DNA of 64,000 nt from Isoetes taiwanensis (GCA_021234155.1 JAJEKV010000187.1:563888-627887); one strand, 5' to 3'. Counted from the first letter of the stretch, positions 35,502 through 46,056 are shown. A program made the numbers and translations. Notes: generated from the letters alone by a model not told the origin.

Positions 35502-35541
<40 letters not shown>
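33675..35541 (+). mobile_element. 5'-truncated L1 with poly(A) tail and 13-bp target duplication
   Basis: Flanked by ACTAAGTGCTTGT at 33662-33674 and 35542-35554, exact. The body encodes the end of reverse transcriptase (SLLDNFSLASGIFVGWQKC, TKLLGIPVGIHLSSGDAW). A zinc-knuckle region follows: WVWDKLLYPKLSILWWQITH and CPLCMQRDETIEHFFF. A run of about 39 A ends it at 35541. The perfect target duplication marks a recent jump into the older DUF7869 relic. The reading frame is broken near 34140 and later. Confidence 0.9.
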
Positions 35542-35544
<3 letters not shown>

Positions 35545-35799
35545 AAGTGCTTGTTTATAATTTACCTTTTCAACATAATACATGAATTTCCTCATCTTCA
35601 CTCCAATATCATCCATGAGGGCAACCCTTTGTGCGAATCACCTTCTTATATTGGAACCCAATAAGAATGTAAATTCCATAACCAGGTTTGCCACATGGTG
35701 AAGGCAATCTGATTAAGTCCACCCTAATCCTCGATTAAACGCTAAGGTTAAAAAAAAGAAAAAGAAAAATCACATTTCTTCATGTCTTACTAACTCCTC

Positions 35800-36036
35800 A
35801 ATGTTTGATGAATGAGATCGTGTGTATTATCAGGAATTTGATCTGGGGTGGTATATCAGAAGGTGCTGTTGTTAAGGTATCCTGGGCTAAGTGCATTAAG
35901 CCTAAGGCAGCTGGTGGCCTTGGAATGTTGGACTTCCATCTTCAATGTCAGGTCATGATCTCAAAGTTTATTTGGAGACTCCTCCTTGGTAAAGATGACT
36001 CTCCTGGCTTAAGGTTGGCGCGGCAATCACTTCTGC
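35800..36036 (+). pseudogene. Second L1 reverse-transcriptase fragment
   Basis: Reads NLIWGGISEGAVVKVSWAKC, IKPKAAGGLGMLDFHLQCQV then KFIWRLLLG. This is the GGLG region downstream of the L1 reverse-transcriptase core. It is cut off at 36037, where a CACTA-type end begins. Confidence 0.65.
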
Positions 36037-37349
36037 CACTACAAGAAAACGGGGCCTCTAGTGTCTAGTATATTGGCAAAAATTTTGACACTAAGTGGAC
36101 CGTCAATATTTCTAAAATGGTCAAAATCCCGACACTATACTAGACGTCATCATTGGTCACTGGGGTGACCACCATTCAGTCAAGATTGTGACAAAAAATG
36201 TTGGACACTAATAGAGTTTCCAACAAGCTTGCAACTTGTACTGTGACAAATTAGCATCACAGATAATAGCAGTTTAGTGTCAAGAATATCAACAAGCACT
36301 TTGCTGAATTCCACAACGGTTTATGACAAGCTTACATCAAGTTTAAGTATGATTTGTGCCAAAACTACAAATATATAGTGACACGCTTTGAATTATATAT
36401 TGTGTCAAAATTACACCAAGGTAATAGAACACTTACAACAGCACCGGTTGTGTAATAGTATCAACTTAGCAACAACACTTTGTGAAGAATTAACAAGCAC
36501 AATTCTCAAGATAATGACAATCTAGCACCAAAACATTGTCAAGAAAATATCAATACAAACTAATTGCACCTTACAACAATAAAATTTCAAAAATGGGAAA
36601 AGTAATAACTTTGATAATTATCTAATAAGAATTGGAATACAACAAAGAAATTGAGCATTCACTTCATGCTTCTCATAATACATTTCAAAATATGCCAACG
36701 ACCTCTAACTTTAAGTACAAAAGTTAAGTCCTCTTGACTTTCAAAGTCATCTTTATTTATTCAAGTTCGTTTCTTTTGCCTTCATGATTGTCCTCCTCCT
36801 GAATAGTTCAATGTAGAAATTAGCTCTGATTGAAGGAATTCAATGCAATGCAAAATGCTTTAAAACATATGAAACAATAAAACTTCATACCCGTTCTTTA
36901 TCAAACTCATTATCAATATAGCAAATGTTCTGCATGTAGAATATACAAAATATAAGGTTAATTTGCATTGAAAGAAACCACAGATATCACATGAAATATG
37001 CATAATGTATTCATAACTTCTTTCTCCTTCTTCGATTTCATCTCAAAGATGATACCTAGGGTTGTCCATTAACATAGTCCAAGGCTTTAAGCTCATTTAA
37101 AACTAGAATAATAAATTCTGAGAAATGAACATTTGGCTGCAGCAAAAATTGAAGCATTTAAAGCTGCAATATCAACTGCACTAATCATGTCTGCCCTGCA
37201 TATTATTACATCATATTGAGGGAGATATATGATAGGTACTGCCCTGCATATTATTAGATCATAAGTTTATGAGTTTTTAAGAATTTTGCTTTACTAGCTT
37301 ATTTCTTTGCAATTCTCTGAGGATTTAACTAGAGGTTCTCCATCTGCTT
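36037..37349 (+). mobile_element. Left end of a CACTA-type transposon, right end not found
   Basis: Starts CACTACAAGAAAACGGGGCC, the canonical CACTA/EnSpm terminus, directly after the L1 fragment. The following 400 bp are full of GACACT/GTGTCA/GTGACA words in both directions, like subterminal repeats. No transposase and no matching right end are seen. It may be truncated by the next element. Confidence 0.6.
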
Positions 37350-37353
37350 GCAT

Positions 37354-37387
37354 AACAAGGTGACGGATAAAACGCACTAATGACCTG
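37354..37387 (+). repeat. Left TIR of the methyltransferase transposon
   Basis: 34 bp, 32 identical to the inverted right end. The outer part is AACAAGGTGACGGAT, the inner GCACTAATGACCTG. Confidence 0.85.
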
Positions 37388-38159
37388 CAATTGCACTAAT
37401 AAAAAGCATCTTTTGTAGATTCCCTAAGATTCGACCACTTTTGGGGGGTCACTTAAAAAAATAGACTACAAATTTAGTTAACAGGTGCTCTTTTTGGCGT
37501 CTAATTATTAAAAAATGCTGTTCTTTTTACTTTCCGTGCACCATTTTTGGGTGTCCTAAAAACAAAAAAAAAACTTGGGGAAGTTAGCACGGACAAGAAA
37601 TCAACAAAAAAAAAATAGTTGGAATCTTAGCTAGTACAACTTTTAAAAGCTAGCAAAAAAGGAAAAATCTGAGGTTAGTTAGTAGTCCTAGAAAAACACG
37701 GGAGACAAGGTGCTATCTTGGCGCAGAGGCAGTCCAGTTAGAAATTTTTGGTATACCAAAAATAATACAAATCTTTCGAAAATTTGTATGAGCTTGAATC
37801 TCTTTCACTTAAGATCTAAAAAGCTTGCAAAGAAGGCAATAATCTGAGTTCATTCACCAAGCCGGAACAAACTTTAAGATAAAATGTCTATGCGGCGCAT
37901 AGACGGTCCAAAAAAAAAATTATTTCAGCAAATGAAAATAAAAAGTACTCAAAAGGTCTTTTTTGTTTAATATATTCAAAATCATTACAAAGTTTACACA
38001 AGCTTTGGGCATAAAGCAAGAGTGTATCACAACAAATACCAAAAGTCTTGCTTGCTTTTCAAACAACTTATTTTACAAAAATATTAAAGCCTCTGCGTGC
38101 ATAGCGAGGAATGTAACTACAAATTTACACCTTTACAATAGCAGCTTCTTGCCAGGGTT

Positions 38160-38728
38160 AGCGCGCTGCCAATCGGCGAGAGTGGCTTCATCAGGAACGT
38201 CGTCATACTCATCGATTCCTTCTTCATCTCCACTACTAGGACCCTCTGTTGGTTCGCCTCAAGAACTGGACGAAGTAGGCTCCTCAGTTTCTTCAGTGTC
38301 GTCCGAGCTGTCCTCGATTTGTTCCTTCAACAATGTAACTGTTGTGCTGCGAAGTTTATTATCAACCCTCAAAGTAAAGTTGTAGGCAAGGGCTGTTTCA
38401 TTCAAGTCGACATCATCCACGTGATTCTTGTTCATTGTTTTCCTTCCCTTCTTGACAGGAACGACTTGAGGATCATATCTACCAGTATATGGATCTGTAG
38501 CCTTAGTGGCATACCAGTGAACCTTTACAACTGAAGGAAGATTATCTTTGTAGGTAATATCTTTGACCCTTTGCAATCCGAAAGGGCGGCTCCTCGCCGT
38601 CCTGTTGAAGGATTTGCTATTAACATGTCCTTTTGTAAGTCTGCAAGCTTTTCTCGGAGTTTGACCGACTTTCTTTTTCCGCTTTTCGCCTCTAAATACA
38701 TTTTGGCGCCGGGTTCTTTGTTGTTCAC
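38160..38728 (-). pseudogene. C-terminal region of the DUF7869 gene, frame-shifted
   Basis: Blocks MYLEAKSGKRKSVKLREKLA and, after a shift near 38590, LQRVKDITYKDNLPSVVKVH then WYATKATDPYTGRYDPQVVP. An acidic tail DSSDDTEETEEPTSSSS ends at a TGA near 38259. The 'VxVHWY' block resembles the C-terminal part usual behind DUF7869 cores. Continuity with the main exon would need one more intron or frame change. Confidence 0.5.
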
Positions 38729-38800
38729 CGGTGGGGAGTGCAGTCCCAGCGCACTTTCTGTGGAATTTGAACAGGTTGTGACGGCCGACTACAAGGCCAT

Positions 38801-39834
38801 CTAAAGGGAACCTCTAAGACAGTGCTCTTCAAGATCTTTGGTCATGACCTCAAACCAGTCTTCCCACCAGCGTTTGTCTACGTCACTGAAGTACTTAAAT
38901 CCCAACCGTATGTTTTTCTCCATGTTGGCCAGCGAGACAAAGGGATCCTTGGCTGGATTCTTTTTGGTGTAGTCAATGGAACTTTTTAGGGGCTGCTGCA
39001 AAGCTCTTTTCATTTCTGTAACGTCTGGGATAAACTTAAGGTACTCCAACCCTGGTTCAGGCAGCCAGGACTTGGAGGTTACAAAGTATTGACCTTGAAG
39101 ACAAGCTTTCCCGTTGCGAATTTTGAATTTGACATGATGCTGAAATGTCAAATTATTTAGCGGGTGGATGGCAGGACCTGAAGTAGACTGTTTCTGAAAA
39201 ACAAATTCACGAAAATCGATAGTCTCGGCTAAGACCTCGATAACTGGTTCTGGATTGTAAGATTGTTCAATCACTTCCAACAAGGAGTCAAGACAGAAAA
39301 GTTTTTTTCTGCGAGTCTCACCGAAAAGCTTAATGAACATCCGGGTCGATCGGTCATGTGTGTGACCCACTAGAAGAAAGCCCACTTTAACCTTCCTAAA
39401 TATGCCAAGCTCTACCAAAGATAGCACAATGTAAGCAAAGAATACCTGGTTTTTGTTCTCTCTGGTGGTATTGTCCAGCTGTACATAAAGCACCGGAGGT
39501 AGCTTTTCTTTTGCCAGCAATATCTTGTTAAGAATTGTCACAGTAAGGTTAGGATCACCATGAATGTTTGGGTAAGTCAAGTAAACTCTGCAGTCCACCA
39601 CACCATTAAAAATCAGGGCGCCAACTAAATGCAACCTCAAAAAATCCGCTTCCGGTAACTCTTTAGGAACATTCACAAAGTGAGGCAGGTTTGTCTTTTT
39701 CTGGTCCATGCCATCAATCACAACAGACATATACTGTAATGGCTTCTCCAGTGATTTTTTTCGATGCTTCGCAAGTTTCCTTCTCTCTAAAGCCTGAGCC
39801 TCTCTGTGCTCTTGGAGCTGCTGCGAAATTTGAT
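38801..39834 (-). CDS. DUF7869 core exon of the methyltransferase transposon
   Basis: The exon starts after the acceptor TTGTTGCAG (39835/39836). Its phase fits the donor of the previous exon at 40105 (AER-N-QISQQLQEHREAQ). It contains MSVVIDGMDQKKTNLPHF, then VLYVQLDNTTRENKNQVFFA, then KVGFLLVGHTHDRSTRMF. Family members usually read GHTHEDIDxMF, as in the other copy here (GNTHEDVDALF), so the last acidic pair is lost in this copy. By family knowledge DUF7869 is an RNase-H-like, transposase-associated domain; its exact reaction is not established. The frame ends at 38801. Confidence 0.75.
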
Positions 39835-40104
39835 CTGCAACAAAATGAGAAGCTTTGTCAGTTTTACTTAAACAGACTGCCAAAATCGTGTCCCTATGCT
39901 TATGCGCCGCGATAGACACGACACTTTGCTCGAGTGGACATGAAGACCAACTGGTGCAAACCTTGTTTCTTTGCCCATGCACGCATAGACAAAAAACACT
40001 CTTCCCTATGCGCGCATAGGCAAGATTGATTTTTGACTAAGCGAGCATGATCAGTGAAAACATTGATTGTGCACGTGTAGGTAAACATGAACGTAGGTAC
40101 TTAC

Positions 40105-41394
40105 TTCTCTCTGCAAGAACCTTAGTCAGAGATCTCTTCTCCTTCAAAAGAGAACAGGTTGCGCAGACGGAAAACCTGTGTCTCTTCGGAATCCTAACGA
40201 GGTTAAATTCCTGCTTCCACAACCGAAGGAAGTAGGAGTAAGAAATGAACTTCGTCCCAAGCCCGGAAGAGAGATCTTTGTACAAGGAATAGACCTCTTT
40301 CTTGCAAAAGCTATCCATTAGATGATAAAACCGGACTGTTTGGCAACCTTTCGCAATTCACCGTCAAAGAAATCCACAAGCCAAGCCCGCTTCTAAGCGA
40401 TTACATGCCAACTGTTTTTGGGTGACAGTAGTCATCAATACGTGGATTCAAATCCAAGCGTTTCTGCACTCTAGCCATTCGCCGGCTACCTAAGGCATGT
40501 ATGCTTTTGAAAGCTAGTTGACAAACAGTTTTCCTCATCAAGTAGTAAGAAAAGTTGTCTCCGTCTTCTGGCCTGACGTTAATAGCCAGGTAAGCTTCCT
40601 GGTCACCCCTGGTCATTGACAGAAAGCTATGCCTTGCGTTCCTAATGGCAGAAAATGTGAAGGACTGCAAACATTTTTTCGGCGGCCGAGGTTAGCCTCC
40701 TTAAAGGCCTCGGGTATTTCAAGCCCATGAGCTTGTTCGTAACACTTGCAAAAACTTTTTAAAGGATCCCTTTTAAATCTCTTCGCGCTGTTGTAGGGAT
40801 TCTTAAAAGCTAGATCTTGCAAAGGAGGGCTCTCTTGTGGTACTCTGCTTGTTATGACAGCTGGTGGTGTCTGAACCTCGACGTCACTTAATTCCGGTTG
40901 AGCTGCAGTGGAGAATGACTGTGGAAATAGTGTCCTTGATTTTCTTCTCAACGTGGAGATATCTTCCTCTTCAACCCTCTCTGCCAGAGAAGGTCCCTTA
41001 CTTCGTTGTGGAATCTGCCTAGCGTAACGCGAAATATCCTCCAGTGTTTGTTCGAGCTCCTTAAAAGGAGAAGGTGTATCAAAAAGAGAAGGACCTCCCA
41101 TTTTCAGTGCCTGCGATGAAGGAGATGGAGAATATTTGCCTTGGTGGAAAGTTACAGGCGAAGGAGTTCTAAATTTACACGGCGGCGTATTATGTGAGTG
41201 GGTGAAGGAGTGACAAATGTGGAAGAGGGGCGGATCAAATGTCTGTGGGACGGAGACTCCTCCATTTCTTGCTGAGGATTCTTGCCACAGTTTGTAATGT
41301 ACTGTGGAGGTGAGGGAGAGCAGAACTTACCACCAGGTAACGAAACAAAAATGTCAGGTGGACTTCCAGGCGAACATGGATCATTGTCTGACAT
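40105..41394 (-). pseudogene. N-terminal exons of the DUF7869 gene
   Basis: A start ATG at 41394 opens MSDNDPCSPGSPPDIFVSLP, a proline/serine-rich leader. Further parts are 41101-40675 (SRYARQIPQRSKGPSLAERV, later KRDPLKSFCKCYEQAHGLEI) and 40670-40401, with a frameshift at an A6 run near 40674. 40318-40105 contains RHRFSVCATCSLLKEKRSLT, a CxxC typical of the region before DUF7869. An extra frameshift lies near 40320. The intron 40104-39835 has two palindromes of the family. Confidence 0.55.
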
Positions 41395-41974
41395 GTTTGC
41401 TGCAAGACAAAAGCAGCTTGTGTAAGACTTACTTGTACAGAATAAAAACTTCGGCACGGTTGCTAACAAGCAAGTCCTATCTTGCGATAGGCAAATCAAC
41501 GTAAAAAGGACGAACCGACAATCCAATCGAGCAATCCCATACATTCCACTTAACAAATCCTAAGCACACATGGGATTAGCAAACAAATACTATGCACGCA
41601 TAGGTTTAGTAAATAAACATAAGTCTACTCAGTTGCCTGTGCGCGCATAGATGGCCTAAACAAATACTATGCACGCACTGTGTTCGATAAATAAACATAA
41701 GTCTACTTTCGCTTTTTGCCTATCAAGATATAGCGCGGCACTAGTACTATAAGCAACCCCATGGGAAAAAATATACGGTCCATGTATCTTTCCATAATAA
41801 AACCGCAACTACGAATACGGAGTATAAATAGGCCCGGCCGGGGCAGTCATTTCTCACATAGATACCTTTGCTTTAGAGAAGCCCGGCCGCTCCAAGCCCG
41901 CTCCGCTCTTCGAAGTTCTCTTCTCCCAAGTTTGCGGAACATCTCCATACAACTCAGATAGCACTTTCGCTGAA
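41395..41974. promoter_or_regulatory. Shared 5' region of two divergent transposon genes, with TATA box
   Basis: 580 bp separate the two start codons. On the plus strand TATAAATA stands at 41823-41830, followed by GGCCCGGCCGGGG. The first ATG after it is the one at 41975, about 120 bp beyond the expected transcription start. Three palindromes of the element family lie in the left half (41476, 41590, 41637). No comparable TATA box is clear for the leftward gene. Confidence 0.6.
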
Positions 41975-44900
41975 ATGGCGGTGTTCAAGGTACGGGTTTT
42001 CACGCCTCTAGTGTAGTTATGGTGATTTTTAGAATTAGTTTGTTGCATTTTTTAGATGTTGTTAGCTTGTGTGGAAAATGAAAAATAGGTTAGTTGCACT
42101 ACTTTTTAGATATTTGTTCGTATATTTTTGTATTTTAGGCAAATATGTAGGTAGTTGCTAGTGTTGTGTCTATGCGCGCATAGACACAATGAGCTTCTAC
42201 TCCACGCGGCGCGCATAGACACAATTCTTTTTGTCCTTGCACGCATGGAGTAGAACCGATATGTCTATGCGCCAAGATAGACACAATTCTTTTTTGTCCT
42301 TGCACGCAGAGACAAAAACTTAAGGTGTCTATGCTCGCATAGATATCCAAGGTTTTTGTCTGTGCATGCATAGACAAAAACCATTTATGTCTATGCACGC
42401 ATAGACACAATAGGTATTTTGTCTACTTGTCATTAGACAACAACCTAGTGTGTCTATGCGCGCATAGGTTTATTATGTTTTTGTTTTCACTCTTTACTTA
42501 GTCAGTTTGTTTTTGTAGCATTCTTTATTTTTCTGACCTGTTGTGCTTTATATTTCTGTAGGAAGAAACCCAAAGGCAGAAAGCCTTCTCAGGATGTGCA
42601 AGCTCCTGAAGCTCCCCTACCTTTACCACTGCAAACATGGACCCAGAATGATGACGGTTCTCTCTTCTGTAGGAACTGTCAATGGTTAATCATTCGAGGT
42701 GGTGAATATCCCCAGACACGGCACTATGTGTATCTGTACATTGCCACGAAATCTTCCTTGCCAAAGTCGAAGTTGACCGGATCAGATTTTAAGAAGTGTG
42801 GCAGAATCACCGAAATTCAACTTTTCGGCATGGCTACAATAACGATCACCACCACCGTAAAGGGAGAAGACACCACGTACTTAGTTGACCCGATGTTTTT
42901 TAGACTGAGTATGTCCGCGAATGAGAACGCCCAAGGGTTCCCATGTTCCCTTCTTCCCTCTTGCTAAAGGTGTGAGACATGGTAGGATCAGAGGCTCCAA
43001 TTTATGCAGCAGTAGGTGACGAATAATCTGTAACATGATCATCCGTTGCAGGTAAGAAAGATTTATCCGAACCACCTGGCGGCCTTAAAAGAGAGAATCA
43101 GGGCCAGGCCAAATGCAACTGTGTCCCCACACATAGTGATTGTCGACCCTAAGTACTGTAAAACCTTGGAAGAATTTAAGAAAGAAGAGGCTGACAATTA
43201 CATGTACATTGTGATTGGTGGAACACACACATTTAAGGCAAAAACGCAGAATTGGAAAGAACTCAAGCAAGCAATCTTCTCATCTCTCTACGCTGTCGTC
43301 TACGTTGGTGTAACTGACGCTGAAGCAAAACTGCTTGCTATGAGCCACAACGTAGACAACGACTACAGGTTGAGCATGAGCTTGTCAGATAAAATTAAAT
43401 TTATGCACAGAGAATATGATAATTATAGGGCAGAGAACCCCGGAAAGAAAGACATAAAGGATGATCCAAATGCTTATCTCGCTTTAAAGGAGCAATGTGC
43501 AATTGAGTGCTGTTTGACTTACGATCAAAAAGATGCCAGGACTTCATTGATTAAATACGACAATCTGTTTCAGCTAGCCTTCAGGCACGGCCGGGTAAGT
43601 TTCCCTAGTTGTTGTGTTTGAATCTCACCTTACTCCATGCGCGCATAGACACTCAATCTTTTTTGTGTGTGCACCACAGATTTGGGATCTGCAGGAGAAA
43701 ATTTTTGATATGTATGCGGACGGTACCTTGAAGACAAAGGGGAAGAAGCCTGAGACAAAAAGAAAAAGGGGAGAGCCCTCCAAACAAAAGGATATGAGTG
43801 TGATGCCTTGGAGGGAAATGTAGGGCCTCAAAAACATGGACAAAGTTTGCGAAGTTCTGCAAAAAGTTGTCGACGGGCAGTTCACCTTAGAAGAAATGCA
43901 AAGACGAAGTTTAAACAAAGGAGTACTGTCACTTCACGTGGGTTTTGTCCTCAGATCGACATCGTTCATCGCAGCCAAAAAGATTATGCTCCATTTAAAT
44001 TGCGACACTTGGGAAAAAGTTCAGGAGCTGTACCCTATTTCCTCGTCCGATGAGAAGATAAAACAATTTGCCTCAAATTTTACTAACTGGGTAAGTATTT
44101 GCTTGCTTTTTATCTTGCATCTTACCATTTGTCTATCGCCGCAAGATAGACAAAAGCCGAAGTCTTTGCTATGCGCGCGATAGCAAAGATTTAGTTTTGT
44201 CCATGCGGCGCGATAGATAAAACCTCGCCTTTGTCTATGCGCGCGCATGGACAAAACTAAATCTTTGTTGTGCGGCACAAAGAAAGTTGATGTCGCCTTG
44301 CCATGCACGCGCATGGAGTTGCGGTGTACTCACTTTCTTTTTATCTTGCGAGAGAAAAAAGACCGGTACCACCAGGTTTCTTGACTTTGGTGAAGCAAGC
44401 AAAAGATGAAAGAGCCAAGTTGAAAAGGGTACAAGAGGCCGATCAGGCGATTGAACCGAGTGCTTTTGAGAATTTTGATGAACTTGGCCACCACTGTCTC
44501 TACCAAGTCTACTAGGGGGATTGTGTGAAGATAGACAGAGTGTTGAAACCTGGTGACTACTCCTTGATCATTGCTGACATACCCTACGGGTTTAAGTTGC
44601 CTGACAGCCGAGGTGACGACGCGCCTTTTAAGTACGCAGAGTTTGACTCTTTTGTCAAACGGCTGGTAAAGCTAAACACAGCACCTTTGTGGAGGATCGT
44701 TGTCTTTCACTCCACCAACCAAGCCGGCTTGGTTCAAGCAACGCTGAAGGAACACTGCAATGCTGGATTCGAGCCTGCGATATGGTAAGTCTGCATCTCT
44801 TTTAAACTTGGTGTCCGTAATTGTCTCTGACTTCTTTCATTTGTTTTACAGGGTGAAGACCAACATCCGTGGCCATGGTGGGGGTGCTAGACTTATAAAC

Positions 44901-45479
44901 GTATTTGAACAGATTCACATCGGTTACCACAGCACACTAGGCACCAGGACCTTACAACACTACAACACACAGGGAATGGACTACCGAAATGTCTTCCACC
45001 TCCCTGCAGTTACACAGAAGTTGACCGACCCAGTTCACCAGGGTCGCATTGTCAACCCGTACCAGAAGCCCCAGCAGCTAATCAACAGGCTTCTGGAAAT
45101 GTTTTCACAACCAGGAGACTGGGTTGTGGATGCATTTTCGGGCTCTGGCACGACCATTTCATGTGCTTTGAGGAAGGGTCGTAACTGTGTTGCAGTGGAG
45201 TATGATTCTGATAGTGTTGCTTTCATTAAGTCCAGGATATGTTCTTTAATGAACTTGCCTGATGAGAAACAAGAAGTGGGTGTGAAGGACGGTGGCGATC
45301 AAGCAGGAATAAGCGGCCAGAGACACGATGCCTCAGATCGTGCAACACCGATCACCGCGGAGTATGTTGAGTTGATGCCGGTGGTAGATAAAGAACCCGA
45401 GGTGGAAAAACGGAAGAGGAAGAGGAAGAGGAGGAAGAAACGGATCCGAACAACGGTGAAGAACACAATGTTTAGATGA
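41975..45479 (+). pseudogene. ParB-like nuclease / DNA methyltransferase fusion gene, spliced
   Basis: Parts in order. Short exon at 41975 (MAVFK). An exon from about 42562 (KKPKGRKPSQ ... LFCRNCQWLIIRGGEYPQTR), with a probable frameshift between 42900 and 42970. Exon 43052-43594 carries the ParB/sulfiredoxin-like motif YIVIGGTHTFKA preceded by HIVIVDPKYC. Exon 43680-44090 is open except for TAG at 43821. An exon ending at 44784 has TAG at 44513 and the DIPY motif. The last exon is 44852-45479. Clear GT-AG introns are 43595-43679 and 44785-44851; 44091 onward is also intronic, but its acceptor is not settled. ParB-plus-methyltransferase fusions are known from phages and bacterial mobile elements, so the gene probably came from such a source. 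The very basic C-terminus (EKRKRKRKRRKKRIR) suggests nuclear import. The two TAG codons replace plausible glutamines (VYQGDC fits the family). Confidence 0.8.
44525..45479 (+). CDS. Beta-class DNA N6A/N4C methyltransferase domain (open part)
   Basis: Exons 44525-44784 and 44852-45479 join in phase 2 (ATA-TG|G, giving AIWVKTN). The target-recognition and catalytic end comes first: SLIIADIPYGF, a DPPY-type motif IV at 44576-44587. Then come a long variable part, HQGRIVNPYQKPQQLI (motif X-like, near 45050) and the SAM site DWVVDAFSGSGTTISCALRK (motif I, 45117-45170) with CVAVEYD. Motif IV before motif I is the beta-class order, as in CcrM. The aspartate favours N6-adenine over N4-cytosine, but DIPY is not the exact DPPY, so the product stays open. 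All key residues are present and the frame is intact after 44513. Confidence 0.85.
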
Positions 45480-46056
45480 TGACCCCTTAAAGATAAGGAG
45501 GTCCCCATGACATTTAAAATTGTGTGTTTGATTATAAACTGAAAAAAATAACATTTATTTTTAAATATTGACTTTCAAAAAAGAAATCGTCGTTTGTTAA
45601 AAAGGGAAGCATGTCTATGCGGCGCATAAACATGCCTTTCTTCTTTAAACTACACTTTGGATGAAAACGCCCTTGTATCATTATTTGCACTTAAATGATG
45701 ACTTTTTTAAAATGTGGCTTGTTTAAAGCGGGGGTGCATGTCTATCGCCAAGATAGACATTCTTATCTATTTTACATCATATTTTGGCCTTGTATCATTT
45801 TTGCGGTTTCTTTGATGCTTCTAACCGTTCTTAGTATTGTGTTTATGTGTAATGCGTCGCCTGTGTCAAGTGCAAAAGCGTTTAAAATACTACCAAAAAC
45901 AACCTCCTTTTAATTATAAATGTTGTACTTTGTTTGTTTGTTCTAAAAAATGCACTTTTTTTAAGGTCAAAGGACCGTTTATCTAAATGTTTTCTTAAGA
46001 TATGCCAAAAGTACCAAATTTTGGGGTTTTTTGAAAAAGGAATCTTTTTTGGACGC

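Larger units (their letters stand above)
32550..35720 (-). mobile_element. Relic of a DUF7869-type DNA transposon, split by an L1
   Basis: Minus-strand coding blocks appear on both sides of the L1 at 33675-35541. To the right (35700-35555) is DDIGVKMRKFMYYVEKVNYK then QALST. To the left are the LQLDNC..NKNRYMFSF and GNTHEDVDALF blocks typical of DUF7869, then two C-terminal blocks. Element ends are not identified. Confidence 0.65.
37886..45760. repeat. Dispersed palindrome family, core CTATGCGCGCATAG
   Basis: Clear copies: 37886-37904, 40005-40020, 41476-41491, 41590-41603, 41637-41650, 42164-42189 (26-bp perfect palindrome), 42262-42283, 42291-42318, 42328-42343, 42351-42382, 42388-42407, 42419-42440, 42454-42467, 43634-43650, 44128-44154, 44163-44189, 44195-44222, 44230-44255, 44263-44282, 44301-44316, 45609-45634 and 45738-45760; a half copy is near 39900. 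The core varies (GCGCGC, GCGGCGC, GCACGC, CGCCAAG). Outer arms differ between copies but match within each copy. All lie in introns, the shared 5' region or the 3' flanks, none in a supported exon. Confidence 0.85.

Noticed and set aside
35395-35616. Minus-strand ORF with a poly-phenylalanine run
   Set aside because: The run is the L1 poly(A) tail read backwards; the remaining codons belong to the DUF7869 relic.
42164-42467. CRISPR-like array of repeats
   Set aside because: Repeats are palindromes of changing length and arm sequence, spacers are irregular, and they lie in a plant-type intron. No cas gene is present.
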